Source of the DNA: CAWFNW01 sp963817405
GTDB lineage: Bacteria > Actinomycetota > Coriobacteriia > Anaerosomatales > Anaerosomataceae
Reading direction: 5' to 3'
Length of the DNA stretch: 64,000 nt
NCBI GenBank assembly: GCA_963817405.1
Contig: CAWFNW010000003.1
Location: 310,001-374,000, forward strand
Below are positions 1 to 9,834 of this stretch, piece after piece (position 1 is the stretch's first letter; each line of letters opens with the position of its first letter). The notes beneath the pieces were generated by a model. The model was not told where the DNA came from. It worked only from the letters and a program-made list of their open reading frames with translations, and ran no database searches. Both the position numbers and the translations under genes were made by a program.

Positions 1-923
1 CCGACGCTGATGGCGTAGCCGTGCCATGGGCGAAGGCGAACCGAGCCAAGTCCCGCTTTGGCGCTCCCAAGTACACGGGTGCCGCATTCCAGTACCCGCG
101 CTACGGCTGGGCATGGCTGCTCAACCGCCGCATCTTCTACAACAATAACGAGTTGACCGGCGACGTGGCCGACGTCTTCGTGGCGCCGGGCTTCTTGGCC
201 CGCCTGTGGTGCATCGGCGGAACCAACACGCTGGCCGACTGGTCGACGCTCTATCGTGCGTACAACCAGCTCGCCGACATGCCGGACCGCGGTATCGGCA
301 CCGTCCACGTGCATCCGCAGCGCTTCCCTGCCTACACCGAGCCGTACGAGTCGCCCAGCAAGACGTTTGCGGACACATGGGGCTACAACACAGCCAACGG
401 CGCTCAGCTCATCTTCGGCGACAGCGCCCGCTTCGACGTGCGCACAGCAGGTGCCGCGGAGATAGCGCAGTTCCCGCTGGTCCTGACCAGCATCCGCTGC
501 GTCGAGCACTTCCAGGGCGGCCCTATCACCCGCAACAACGAGTGGAACGTAGACCTTGAGCCCGATCCGTGGGTGGAGATCAACTCGGTCGACGCTCTGA
601 AGTACGGCATCAAGGACGGAGACTGGGTCAACGTCATTACCAAGCGCGGCAACAGCACCACGGACCAGGCTGCTCGCACCATCCAGTCCGGCGCACTGAC
701 GGCTGGCTCCTGGAACAAGGGTTTCAAGGCTCGTATCGGCGTTGGGACGCTGGCCAACCAGCGTGTTGCTCCTGGCACCGTCGCGATTCCGTGGCACTGG
801 GGTGATCGTGGCCTCGGTACCGGTGCTCGCGCGAACGACCTCTGCATCGATGCATGGGATGCGAACACCAGGATTCCTGAGTACAAGGCCTGCATGTGCC
901 GTATCGAGCGGATCATCCCGTAG
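1..923 (+). CDS. Molybdopterin oxidoreductase, C-terminal part (formate-dehydrogenase-like)
   Basis: Partial gene: the frame is open to the left edge (codons begin at base 3) and about 307 residues are visible. The stretch around bases 480-640 reads like the molybdopterin-dinucleotide-binding domain of the DMSO reductase superfamily (PLVLTS-R-EHFQGG, then WVEIN, GIKDGDWV and a KRG turn), and GWAWLLNRRIFYN near the start resembles formate-dehydrogenase-type catalytic subunits. The N-terminal Fe-S motif and the Mo ligand lie outside the window, so the substrate cannot be named; formate, nitrate, sulfur compounds or another oxyanion remain possible. It sits 17 bases before a four-cluster Fe-S subunit with a membrane anchor, followed by a cytochrome gene, the layout of a membrane-bound respiratory complex. 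Family assignment is firm, the formate label is inference. Confidence 0.82.
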   Translation, partial: DADGVAVPWAKANRAKSRFGAPKYTGAAFQYPRYGWAWLLNRRIFYNNNELTGDVADVFVAPGFLARLWCIGGTNTLADWSTLYRAYNQLADMPDRGIGTVHVHPQRFPAYTEPYESPSKTFADTWGYNTANGAQLIFGDSARFDVRTAGAAEIAQFPLVLTSIRCVEHFQGGPITRNNEWNVDLEPDPWVEINSVDALKYGIKDGDWVNVITKRGNSTTDQAARTIQSGALTAGSWNKGFKARIGVGTLANQRVAPGTVAIPWHWGDRGLGTGARANDLCIDAWDANTRIPEYKACMCRIERIIP

Positions 924-940
924 AAAGGGGGTGGCGATAA

Positions 941-1828
941 ATGACTGTCATGGCGATTTTGCAGGATGTCGACAAGTGCATGCGCTGCAACGGCTGCGTA
1001 GTCAGCTGCAAGCGGACGTGGAAGATGAAGTCCATCCCGCCTTATGGCTCACTCAAGACCGCCCCCGACACGCGACTGATAATCAAGTCTCAGAAGCGCG
1101 TCGACATGGGCCCGTTCATGCGTTACAGCTGCTGGCACTGCTCCAACCCGCCGTGCATCAAGCGGTGCCCGTTCTCGGCGCTTGCCAAGATGGACACCGA
1201 GACCGGTGCGACGATGATCGACCCCGAGAAGTGCCATCCGGGGGAGACCAATCCGGCGAACGGCCTCACGTGCGTCCGCCAGTGCGCAACCGACTGCGGC
1301 CGCGGCGGCTACCCGAAGGTGGGTGCCGGTAGCGACCTCTACGGCGATGCTGAGCCCAAGTCGTGGAAGTGCACGATGTGCTACGGGCGCGCCGGCTCCG
1401 ACGCCCACGTGCGTCTGGGCGACGCCGCTTGGGAAGCCAAGTGGGGCTTCCCACTGCCCACGAAGGAGGACGCGGCCGCAATCGCGGCGGTGCCGGAGAA
1501 GGCACACCAGCCGTCGTGCGTGTACACCTGCCCCGCCAAGGCGATGATGTGGGATACGAAGGCGAACATCCTTGCCTACATCGGTGACGCGAAGCAGCGC
1601 TTCGTCTCGGCGCAGGGTGACGGCAACATGTTCTGGGCGAGCAGGAAGTCCCTCATCATCGCTCCGAAGGCCGACCCGTTCGTGGAGGACCACGTGACGC
1701 CGCTCATGTCGAGCATCGTCTCAAGTCCTTTCGCCAAAGCGGCGCTTGTGCCTACACTACTCGTAGGTGGCCTGGTGGCGGTTGTGGCTCGGCGGCAGCG
1801 TCTTGCCGACGAGGCCGGAGAGGTGTGA
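941..1828 (+). CDS. Four-cluster [4Fe-4S] electron-transfer subunit with C-terminal membrane anchor
   Basis: 295 aa. The protein opens with a ferredoxin motif (CMRCNGCVVSC), followed by CWHCSNPPCIKRCP, a third Cys group (GLTCVRQCATDCG) and a fourth (CTMC plus CVYTCPAKAM), the four-cluster arrangement of FdnH/DmsB/NrfC-type beta subunits. A hydrophobic segment at about residues 262-282 (ALVPTLLVGGLVAVV) is a single C-terminal membrane helix, as in the formate dehydrogenase beta subunit. The ATG at 941 follows a strong AGGGGGTGG ribosome-binding site. It would pass electrons from the upstream molybdoenzyme to quinone or to the cytochrome encoded next, whose start overlaps this stop codon (TGATG). 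No signal peptide is seen, as expected for a subunit carried by the molybdoenzyme. Confidence 0.88.
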   Translation: MTVMAILQDVDKCMRCNGCVVSCKRTWKMKSIPPYGSLKTAPDTRLIIKSQKRVDMGPFMRYSCWHCSNPPCIKRCPFSALAKMDTETGATMIDPEKCHPGETNPANGLTCVRQCATDCGRGGYPKVGAGSDLYGDAEPKSWKCTMCYGRAGSDAHVRLGDAAWEAKWGFPLPTKEDAAAIAAVPEKAHQPSCVYTCPAKAMMWDTKANILAYIGDAKQRFVSAQGDGNMFWASRKSLIIAPKADPFVEDHVTPLMSSIVSSPFAKAALVPTLLVGGLVAVVARRQRLADEAGEV

Positions 1829-3105
1829 TGACGGTGAGGAGACTACCCCTGGTCCTGGTGGCCGTCGCCGCGCTCGCGATCGTGCTTGCACTTCCGAGCA
1901 TGGCCTTCGCGAACGCCGCGGTTCACGGCAGCTATGACATGAACACCGACGCGTGCGCCGGCTGTCACCGTGCGCACACCGCGGCGAGCCCCATCACATG
2001 GGTGAACACCGCTGGCGATCCCCGCAGCGCGCTGCTCATCACCACCGCGGCCGACATAGAGGCTTTCTGCTACACGTGTCACGGCACCGATATGACCGGT
2101 GCGGACACCAACGTGTACGACGGTATCTATGAGGCCAACGAGTCCGGCGAAGACCAGTACAACTTCTTCGGAGAAGCCCTCAACGGTGGCGGATTCAACC
2201 CGGAGATCTACCCGACCATCCACTATCCCAACAACACGACGTGGGTCGCCTACGGCGCAGGTCCTGATGGCCGCAACGGCATCTTCAGCACGGGTGGGGA
2301 GGAAGTGGAGATCTCCTGCACCGTGTGCCACGACACTCACGGCTCGTCGAACTACCGTCTGCTCAAGGACCAGGTCGCCGGCATCGACCCGCTCACGGGT
2401 ACACGAGCTGCTGTCGTCGTCGGTGGGTATGACGCAGCGGGCGTGCCTGACCCGTACGTCATCTCGGCGGAGCAAGGCTACCCAGTCAATGGCTGGCTGC
2501 TTCACGAGATGGGTCAGGAGCAGGTCGTCGGCTACTTCCCGGACTACACGACGCCGCGGTACGCCAAGGCGCCGAACAGTGACCTCAACCGAGGCATGAG
2601 CGCGTGGTGCTCATCGTGCCACACGCAGATGAACACCCGGGGTGACAGCGGTGTGGTCAGGGATGAGAACCCGGCGGACGACGGCGCTGGCGGCGACGTG
2701 GACTACCTCGCCCAGTGGTACGACGCCAACGACCTCTTTGGGTACGTTGAGCGTCACCGCCATCCGGTGAACGTTGAGCTCAGCACGTACCAGGGTCCCC
2801 GTGCTCTCAGCACGACCAGCACGGTCCCGGTTGCCAATGGCAGCATCGCCGACGTCGGCACGCGCGACACGACGGACTGGATCGACTGCCTGACGTGCCA
2901 CGTGGGTCACGGTTCCGGTGCTCTCATGACCGGCTTCGCAGCAGTCGCGGACACAAGCGATCCGCTGCAGGACTCCAGCTACGGTGTGACACCGGGCGAC
3001 GGTCTTGGCTCTGTCCCGCCGGATGACGGCAACGCGCTTCTGCGTGACAGCCGCCACCTCGGTGGTAACGACCGTTACGTATGCGAGTCCTGCCACAACA
3101 AGTAG
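1828..3105 (+). CDS. Secreted hexaheme c-type cytochrome
   Basis: 425 aa from the ATG at 1828 (a GTG at 1825 is the alternative). An N-terminal signal peptide (basic start, hydrophobic LVLVAVAALAIVLALPSMAFA) exports it. Six CxxCH heme-attachment motifs are visible: CAGCH, CYTCH, CTVCH, CSSCH, CLTCH and CESCH, the last only a few residues from the C-terminus. Several are followed by an -H or -GH pattern (CHRAH, CHDTH, CHVGH) typical of multiheme cytochromes with distal His ligands. Its translation is coupled to the Fe-S subunit by a TGATG overlap, so it is probably the electron partner of the molybdoenzyme. A strong hairpin terminator follows. Heme insertion would depend on the Ccm system encoded at 20927-26346. 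Confidence 0.9.
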   Translation: MTVRRLPLVLVAVAALAIVLALPSMAFANAAVHGSYDMNTDACAGCHRAHTAASPITWVNTAGDPRSALLITTAADIEAFCYTCHGTDMTGADTNVYDGIYEANESGEDQYNFFGEALNGGGFNPEIYPTIHYPNNTTWVAYGAGPDGRNGIFSTGGEEVEISCTVCHDTHGSSNYRLLKDQVAGIDPLTGTRAAVVVGGYDAAGVPDPYVISAEQGYPVNGWLLHEMGQEQVVGYFPDYTTPRYAKAPNSDLNRGMSAWCSSCHTQMNTRGDSGVVRDENPADDGAGGDVDYLAQWYDANDLFGYVERHRHPVNVELSTYQGPRALSTTSTVPVANGSIADVGTRDTTDWIDCLTCHVGHGSGALMTGFAAVADTSDPLQDSSYGVTPGDGLGSVPPDDGNALLRDSRHLGGNDRYVCESCHNK

Positions 3106-3138
3106 TGCTCATCGCATACGACACGACTGCACCGCACA

Positions 3139-3167
3139 AGGGGGGCCGGGCTCGTACCGGCCCCCCT
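3139..3167 (+). terminator. Rho-independent-like hairpin after the hexaheme cytochrome
   Basis: Perfect 11-bp stem (AGGGGGGCCGG at 3139-3149 with CCGGCCCCCCT at 3157-3167) and a 7-nt loop, starting 34 bases after the stop codon. There is no U-run, which is common in GC-rich genomes. It separates the molybdoenzyme/cytochrome operon from the membrane protein gene that follows. Confidence 0.7.
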
Positions 3168-3179
3168 GCTTCGCGCGCG

Positions 3180-4651
3180 GTGACCCCGCTCGTCGCTGGT
3201 CTTGTGATGGTGTTCGCGCTCGCTGCGGCGTTCGCGTTCGGCACGGAGGCGCGGCGCACGCTGTCGCCTGAGGCGTTTGGTGTGGCCGCCGGCGTGGCTG
3301 GCGCTTTGGGTATCGCCGTCGTGGCGGGGCCGGCGCGACGGATCGGGGCGTTCGAACCCCGGGCGCTCGCTCATCGCGTTCATGCTTGGTGCGGCGGCGC
3401 TCACGCTTGCGCCCTACGTCGTCATGCTCAACCGCTATTCGGACGCTCCTCCGGGGAGCGAGGTGCTGTTCCTCACAACCGCCGCGGTTGGTGCGCTGCT
3501 CGCGCTCGGCCTCGCACTCACGCGGCGTGGGGCGCCCGGTCGGGTGATGCTCATCGCCGGCGCGGTCTTGGGTCCTGCAGGCGTTGCCGGCATCGTCGCC
3601 AATTGGGAGCGGCCGAGTTCCTTCTCGCTCTTCTTCCGCTACGTCTCCGAAGAGGCGTGGATGCTCGGGGCGGCCGCGACCGTGGCGCTCCTGTGGTGGT
3701 GGCTGGACCGGGAGCGAACGCGCAAGTCGCTCGATGTCGCGGCGCTCAGTGCCGGTGCGGGCGCGCTCGCCGCGGCCATCGCGCTGGGTGTTGCTCGAGC
3801 GAGCGAGCTCGGGTTTTCCGCAGCAGTCGCGTCGCAAGGACTCCTGCTCTACGCGCTCGCGACGGCGATGGCGGTAGCTACGGGGGTCGTTCTCCTGCGC
3901 GCTGTCGGTGCGGCGGGAGTCGCGGGGGCGTTCTTCCTGCCGGCGGCGGCGCTGACGCTCCTCACCTACATCGAACAGGCTACCAAGGTCTTCGGCCCGC
4001 AGCCCATCCTGCTTCGCCCCGCCGCTGCTGGCTCGGTCGTCGCACTTGCAGCAGCGGTGCTGATCGTCAGCGGCTCCATCGGTGCTGGCGCGCTCCAAAT
4101 CCGCGCTCACGCCCCGGCGTTGTCCGCTGGCGGCCATCCTCGTCGCAGGGGCGTCAACGCTTGCAGCGCTCGTCTCGCTCGCGCTGCCGGCGATGAGTGC
4201 GCACGTCGTCGGCCTGCGCACGGACGGTTCGAACCTCGATGTCCGATTCGCCCTCGCGGGAGCAGAGACCGTGGGGTCGTGGCTCGTGCTGGCGCTCGCG
4301 TTGGGGACGCTCGCCGCTGCGATCGCCGTGGTGCGCGCGATACCGCGCTCGGGAAGCGCCGATCGCGGTAGGCTGTACGGCTCACTGGCCGCGCTCGCCG
4401 CCGGCGTCGCTGCATGGCCGTTCGTGCGCTCGACGCCACTGCGGACGCTCACCTCGTTCATCCCTATTGAGGTCCAGGTGGACTTCGGCAGTGAGTTCGC
4501 ATCCATCACGTTCTCGTCCCTGGCCGTCCCGGCGGCGATCGTCTCGCTCTGTGGCACGGCACTTGCGCTCGGCGTACTGTTGGTATGCACTGCTCGCGCC
4601 CGTGGCCCCAAGGAGCCCGGCGCACCGAAGTTGGAAGGTGACGGCTCGTGA
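3180..4651 (+). CDS. Unrecognised polytopic membrane protein (two frame changes)
   Basis: Coding signal runs through three frames: frame 3 from about 3180, frame 1 from about 3355, frame 2 from about 4110 to the stop at 4651. Joined, this gives roughly 490 residues with about a dozen hydrophobic segments rich in Ala, Leu, Val and Gly, and little polar sequence. The first break lies at a CCCC run (3356-3359): deleting one C joins the frames. I recognise no domain. The probable start is GTG 3180 (ATG 3207 also possible); neither has a clear ribosome-binding site. The end overlaps the start of the lipoprotein gene by 4 bases, so the two are translationally linked. It may anchor or assemble the neighbouring exported proteins, but no function can be assigned. 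Confidence 0.6.
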
Positions 4652-5493
4652 AACGACTCTTCCTCGCGCTGCTCGTGCTCCTCGTCCTGACGTCGGCTGC
4701 CCTGAGCGGCGGCTGCAAGCAGCGGACGGTGACCGTGCGAAGCGGCGAAGTCGTGATCTGCACGGCCGGCGAGATACTGGAAGACACGACTCAGGAGCTT
4801 CAGGTTCCCGCCGGCGACGTCGCCAAGTACTCGGTCACGACCAGGGTGATCACGTGCGACCGGCACGGCAGTCTCGCGGACCTCTACGCCGAGGCTCAGC
4901 GTCTCATCGCGGCCGGTGACCTTACCGGCGCACGGGAGAAGCTGGCGAGCATCGCCGATCGCGATTCTGCCTACCGGAACACGAAGCAGCAGCTGGCGGA
5001 CATCGACGCGGGCAAGAAGCCTGTGGCGGATACCAGCACCCCCACCACGCCGGCGACTCCCGACGCGACCACGACGCCCGACGCGCCCGGGGGCGACGAG
5101 GTCGTTGGCCCGATCGCCACGCTCATCAACTTCGTGCCGGACGTGATCAACGGTTACTCCGCGCAGGAGATCATCGTCGACCCCGTGATGCTGACCCGCT
5201 TCTACATCCCGGTCTCCAATGACGTCGACCAGCTCGTCATCACCGCCGAGCAGACGGTCGACGCGAAGACCGCCGCCGACGCCGTTGCCGCGATCAAGGG
5301 CACGTACCCGTCCAACGCCGGGAACGTGGACCTCAGTGGGACGGACGCATACTTCGGCACGAAGGGCGGGTTCGCTGTGGTGGTCTTCACCAAGGGGGCA
5401 GTCGTCGTCAGCATCGAGCTCCATGCGGCCAAGGGCGACGGCAAGACGCTCAAGAACGTCGCCATCGCCGTTGCCACTGCGATCGCGAAATAG
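4648..5493 (+). CDS. Predicted lipoprotein with Thr/Pro-rich linker
   Basis: 281 aa. The N-terminus is a lipoprotein signal (MKRLFLALLVLLVLT, then the lipobox LSGGC with Cys about residue 25), so the mature protein should be lipid-anchored outside the cytoplasmic membrane. Residues about 27-75 are a small beta-rich segment, about 76-105 look helical and TPR-like (LYAEAQRLIAAGDLTGAREKL), then a Thr/Pro/Asp-rich linker (about 125-150), and a C-terminal domain of about 130 residues with alternating strands. No family is recognised. ATG overlaps the preceding membrane protein (ATG at 4648, upstream stop ending 4651) and the NHL protein gene starts 15 bases downstream, so it is an internal gene of a secreted-protein operon. 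Confidence 0.75.
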   Translation: MKRLFLALLVLLVLTSAALSGGCKQRTVTVRSGEVVICTAGEILEDTTQELQVPAGDVAKYSVTTRVITCDRHGSLADLYAEAQRLIAAGDLTGAREKLASIADRDSAYRNTKQQLADIDAGKKPVADTSTPTTPATPDATTTPDAPGGDEVVGPIATLINFVPDVINGYSAQEIIVDPVMLTRFYIPVSNDVDQLVITAEQTVDAKTAADAVAAIKGTYPSNAGNVDLSGTDAYFGTKGGFAVVVFTKGAVVVSIELHAAKGDGKTLKNVAIAVATAIAK

Positions 5494-5508
5494 TCGCGGG
5501 GACTGAGA

Positions 5509-6759
5509 ATGGAGCGCGCGGTCCGCACGCATCGGCGGCGTAAGAGGACCGCCCCTCGTCGGCGAACGAAGCGTACCCCAGCGGTGGACGCCAGCGCCAA
5601 GCGGCGTATCTACACCGTCGCGGCCGTGCTCTTTGCGCTCATCGCCGTCGCCGCCGCGGTGTTCGGGTCAGGGTCGAAACCGGCGGCGATCGTGACAGAG
5701 ATCGACAACGTTCAAGGTCCCGTCGCGCTCAGGTTCCTCTTTGCCTTCCCGGGCACCGACGACACTCCGCTCGAGCGCCCTGTAGGCGTCGTCGCCGCCG
5801 GCGACCGCGTCTACGTCGTCGACTCCAACGAGGGTGTCGTGCGTGTCTACGACGATCGCGGTGTCGAGCGCAACGTCATCGGTGAGGGCGTCCTGGGCGT
5901 TCCGGTCTACGCTGCGGTGGACGCCGAGCGCGGGGTGCTCTACGTGACCGACCGGGAGAAGCGCCAGGTCTTCCTCTTCGGCCTCGACGACGGTGCGCTC
6001 GTGGGCACGCTCGCGCCGGTTGCCGACGAGGGGAGCACCATCGCGACGGCGTGGGCTCCGCTGGCTATCGACGTTGAAGACTCGGGCACGCTGCTCGTGA
6101 CCGACGTGTTCGGACGTCACCGGGTACTCGTGCTGGAGCCCGACGGCCGGATCGTGCGCGAGATCGGCGGGGCCCAGGCGGCTGCCGAAACGACCGGCGT
6201 CGCCGTGGTGCTCGATTTTCCCAATGCAGTCCGGGTAGACGGGGACGAGGTGTGGGTCGCGGACAGCAACAACAAACGCGCGCTCGTCTTCGGCCTCGAC
6301 GGCGGCTTCCTGCGGGTTGTTCCCACGGGGGGACTTGTGCGTGGGTTCGACTTCGTGCCCCCGCTTTCGGACACAACCGAGACAACGATCGTCGCGTTCG
6401 TGGACACGCTCGGAAGCGGCATCTCGCTCATGGATCTTTCGGGTGCCTCTCTCGGCCGGTTTGGCGGTGCGGGCTCGGCGGAAGGCGCCCTCGCTTTTCC
6501 CAACGACGTCTCGGTCGATGCCGGTCGAGGCAGGCTCTACGTGGCCGACACCGGCAACCGGCGCGTCCAGGTGTGGGACGTGGTGCCCGCGGCTGAGGGG
6601 GACGGGGCATCGCCTCTGGTGAGCGGCCCGCGGGGCCAGGCACTCTACCTATGGATCGCCGTCATCGCGACGACGCTCGCGGTACTCATGGCCGTCTTTT
6701 CGTATCGAACACGACACAGCGAGGGTGGCACGGAGGGTGCTCGGGTACTATCCGAGTAA
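5509..6759 (+). CDS. Membrane-anchored NHL-repeat beta-propeller protein
   Basis: 416 aa. A very basic N-terminus (Arg/Lys-rich residues 1-30) precedes a membrane helix (about 33-52, YTVAAVLFALIAVAAAVF); a second helix lies near the C-terminus (about 380-400, LYLWIAVIATTLAVLMAVF). Between them are repeated propeller blades with the NHL signature: RPVGVVAAGDRVYVVDSNEG, FPNAVRVDGDEVWVADSNN and FPNDVSVDAGRGRLYVADTG. The propeller is probably on the outer face of the membrane. Such proteins are frequent beside multiheme cytochromes in electron-transfer loci, but the binding partner is not known. A GGGGA ribosome-binding site precedes ATG 5509. Confidence 0.83.
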   Translation: MERAVRTHRRRKRTAPRRRTKRTPAVDASAKRRIYTVAAVLFALIAVAAAVFGSGSKPAAIVTEIDNVQGPVALRFLFAFPGTDDTPLERPVGVVAAGDRVYVVDSNEGVVRVYDDRGVERNVIGEGVLGVPVYAAVDAERGVLYVTDREKRQVFLFGLDDGALVGTLAPVADEGSTIATAWAPLAIDVEDSGTLLVTDVFGRHRVLVLEPDGRIVREIGGAQAAAETTGVAVVLDFPNAVRVDGDEVWVADSNNKRALVFGLDGGFLRVVPTGGLVRGFDFVPPLSDTTETTIVAFVDTLGSGISLMDLSGASLGRFGGAGSAEGALAFPNDVSVDAGRGRLYVADTGNRRVQVWDVVPAAEGDGASPLVSGPRGQALYLWIAVIATTLAVLMAVFSYRTRHSEGGTEGARVLSE

Positions 6760-6805
6760 GAACGCCGCCCTTCCGGCGACCGGCAACGCCTAAGGATGAG
6801 GTGTC

Positions 6806-9722
6806 ATGAAGAGATTCTTGTCACGCCGCGTCGCGGCGATCCTCGTCATTGTCATGATCGCGGCGATGACGCCCGTTTCGGTCGCGTACGCCGCGCCGAG
6901 CAACTCGGCGGATCTCACGTGCGTGACGTTTCCCACGGCGAGCATCGGGTACGCCGCCGGAGTCGACGGCACCATCCGGAAGACTACCGACGGCGGTTTG
7001 ACGTGGTCGAATCCTCAGACCGTGCCGACGGCGCTGCAGTCGAAGCTCATCACCGGTATCGCGTTCTGGGACGCAAACAACGGCATCGTGGTGACGAGCG
7101 ACAAGTACAGCTACCGGACCGTCCAATGGCGGTACGAGCTGGATCGCCAACGACCAACTCGCGTATGGCGGCCAGATCAGGGTCAACGCCGTGGCGGCCC
7201 CGTACAAGAGCGGGACGACCTTCATGAGCGTCTTGGCTGCGGGCGACGCCCTCCCCGACGACGATACTCAGCTGGCTCCTCAGATCTGGGGATGGGAGCG
7301 CTCCGCGCCTGGGGACTACTGGGGCCAGCAGCCCGCGTTCTCATACACGCATCGGGCGCTGATCCCGCCCGAGGGCGAGGGTCCTGAGGGCGAGGGCGAC
7401 CTCTTCGGGCTCGACTTCGTGAGCGGAACGCTCTACGGCTGGGCCGTCGGCGTGGACACGTGGACCGGATCAGACCTGGATACGGGCCTCAAGAGCCTGG
7501 ACCAGGCGATCGTCGCCCAGACGACCGATGGTGGCTGGACCTGGCACAAGCAGACGCTTCCCGTCTCGACGGCAGCGCTCAGGGGTGTTTCCTTCGCCGA
7601 CGTGAACGCCGGCGTGGCGGTTGGCACGGGTGGGACCGTGTTCCGCACCACCAACGGCGGCGTGAACTGGGCCACCGGGAACTCCGGCGTCACCTCGGAC
7701 CTCAACGGAGTCGCCATGGCGACCGCTGCGCAGGGCTGGGCGGTCGGCACTGGCGGCGTCATTCGCAAGACGCTCGACGGAGGCGCCACGTGGACCCCGT
7801 TCAGCTCGGGCACCAGCGCAAACCTGACCGCGATCGCACACGTGAGCGGCACGACGTTCGTCGTCGTGGGCAGCGGCGGGTTCGTGCGAGCGCTTCACGG
7901 ACGGCCCACACCGCCCAACAACCCGCCGTGCTCGCTCCGATCGGCAACAAGAGCGTGAACGAGCTTGCGCCGCTTACATTCACCGCGACGGCGACCGACC
8001 CCGACGGCGACACGCTCACGTACGGCCTTACCGGCGCGCCGTGGGCGCGACCATCAACTCCTCCACAGGCGTGTTCACCTGGACGCCCACCGAGGCGCAG
8101 GGGCCGGGGAGCTACCCGGTCACGGTCAACGTCTCTGACGGGAAGGGCGGCGCCGACTCGGAACCGTCGTCGCCCAACAGGGTCTACGATCACGGCGGCG
8201 TCGGATCGACGAGGTCGCTCCCAACAACCCGCCCGTGCTCGCTCCCATCGGCAACAGGTCCGTGAACGAACTCGTGCCGCTCACCTTCACGGCGACGGCG
8301 ACGGACGCCGACGGCGATGCGCGCACCTTCAGCCTCACCGGCGCACCTGCAGGCGCCACCATCAACGCGACGACCGGAGCCTTCACCTGGACGCCAACAG
8401 AGGCCCAGGGGCCCGGGAGCTACGCCATGACGGTCGTCGTCTCCGACGGGAGAGGCGGCACGGACTCCGAGGCCATCACGGTGACCGTCGCCGAGGTGAA
8501 CGTCGCCCCCGTGCTCGCTGCCATCGGCAACAGGAGCGCGACCGTCGGCTCTCCGCTCGCCTTCACCGCGACGGCGACGGACGCCGATCTCCCCGCGAAC
8601 ACCAAGACGTTCTCCCTCGGGGCGGGCGCACCCGCGGGCGCGACCATCAACGCCTCCACCGGGGCGTTCTTATGGACGCCTTCGGCGGTCGGCTCGTTCA
8701 GCGTCACCGTTGGAGTCTCCGACGGCCGTGGCGGGACGGACACCGAGACCATCACCATCACGGTCGGCACGACCCCCGTGGCGCTCGTCGTGACCCCCGT
8801 CGAGGGCCCCAACCGCTACGCGACCGCCATCGCCGCCTCGCAGAAGGCGTTCCCTTCAGGGAGCGAGTACGTGATCGTCGCGACCGGCATGAACTGGCCC
8901 GACGCCCTCGGCGGCTCGGCGCTCGCCGGAGCGCTTGGCGCACCGATCCTCTTGACCAGCCAAAGCTCGCTTCCGGCGGAGGTCCGCTCTGAGATCGTGC
9001 GCCTCGGTGCCACGAAGGCGATCGTCTTGGGCGGCACGCCGGCGGTCTCTGCCGCCGTCGCGGGCCAGATCGACGCGATCGCAGGCGTCTCGGTCGAGCG
9101 GATCGCCGGCGCCAACCGCTACGACACCGCGAACCTCGTGGCGGGCCGCACCATCGCCGTCATGCGGGCGGGTACCGGCTACGACGGGACGGCGTTCGTC
9201 GCGACCGGCGTGAACTTCCCCGACGCGCTCGGCGCGTCTCCCTTGGCCGCCAGACGAGGCTGGCCCATCTACCTCGCCAACCCGGCCCAGGGCGCTAATG
9301 CCGGCCTCGTGGCCGTCATGCGGGCGGCGGGAGTCACCGACGCCATCCTGCTCGGTGGGACGAACGTCGTGGCGGACTCGGTGAGGCTCGCGCTCGGCGC
9401 CACCTTCGAGACGCGCCTTGCAGGCGCCAACCGCTACGACACGGCCGTCCAGGTGGCGACCTACGGGGTCGCGAACGCTGGCCTTGCCTGGAACAGGCTC
9501 GCCATCGCGACCGGCACGAACTTCCCCGACGCCCTTGCCGGCGGCGTCTTGCAGGGCAGGAGCGACTCGGTCCTGCTGCTCACCCCGACCGCTTCGCTCA
9601 ACGACGGGGTCGCGGCGGTCCTTCGCGCCAACAAGGCCTCCATCTTCGAGGTCCGCTTCCTCGGCTCGACCGCCGCAGTCTCGGCCGCAGTGCGGACGGC
9701 GGTAGCGAACATTCTGCAGTAG
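6806..9722 (+). CDS. Secreted YCF48-like / Ig-like / CWB2 cell-wall protein (four frame changes)
   Basis: One long exported protein read across several frames. It begins at ATG 6806 with a signal peptide (VAAILVIVMIAAMTPVSVAYA). The first part (to about 7880) has YCF48/BNR propeller repeats (VDGTIRKTTDGGLTW, GTVFRTTNGGVNW, GVIRKTLDGGATW). Next come three Ig-like modules of the putative-Ig (He_PIG) type, each with VLAPIGN or VLAAIGN, LTFTATATD, GATIN and SDG-GG. The C-terminal part (about 8780-9720) holds three CWB2 repeats (NRYDTA, NFPDALGASPLA, LGGTNVV) that bind wall polymers. Frames change near 7120, 7905, 8038 and between 8160 and 8205. Aligning one Ig module to the next shows a missing C at 7930 (CCGCCGTG here, CCGCCCGTG at 8230) and a missing base near 8042, so sequence error is likely. 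Confidence 0.8.
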
Positions 9723-9747
9723 GGCTGCGGGCGCGCATCGCCGTGTC

Positions 9748-9777
9748 GAGGACCCCCGGGATTTCCCGGGGGTCCTC
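9748..9777 (+). terminator. Perfect 13-bp hairpin terminator
   Basis: GAGGACCCCCGGG (9748-9760) pairs completely with CCCGGGGGTCCTC (9765-9777) around an ATTT loop, 26 bases after the stop of the CWB2 protein. There is no U-run downstream. Confidence 0.75.
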
Positions 9778-9834
9778 CGCGCGTCAGCGCGGCGTGTCCG
9801 CGAGCGGAGGTGGCGTTGCGCGGTTGCATCATCG

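Noticed and set aside
3345..3362. GTTCGAACCCC, similar to a tRNA T loop.
   Set aside because: No acceptor, D or anticodon arms can be drawn around it; it lies in the coding region of the membrane protein.
3109..5532. Long open frame on the minus strand (over 800 codons).
   Set aside because: Arg/Glu/Asp-rich, low-complexity translation without motifs, opposite to genes with clear signal peptides, lipobox and NHL repeats; an artefact of high GC at third positions.
7930..8790. Tandem repeat array resembling CRISPR or a minisatellite.
   Set aside because: The similarity is at protein level between about 270-base Ig-like modules; there are no short identical repeats with spacers.
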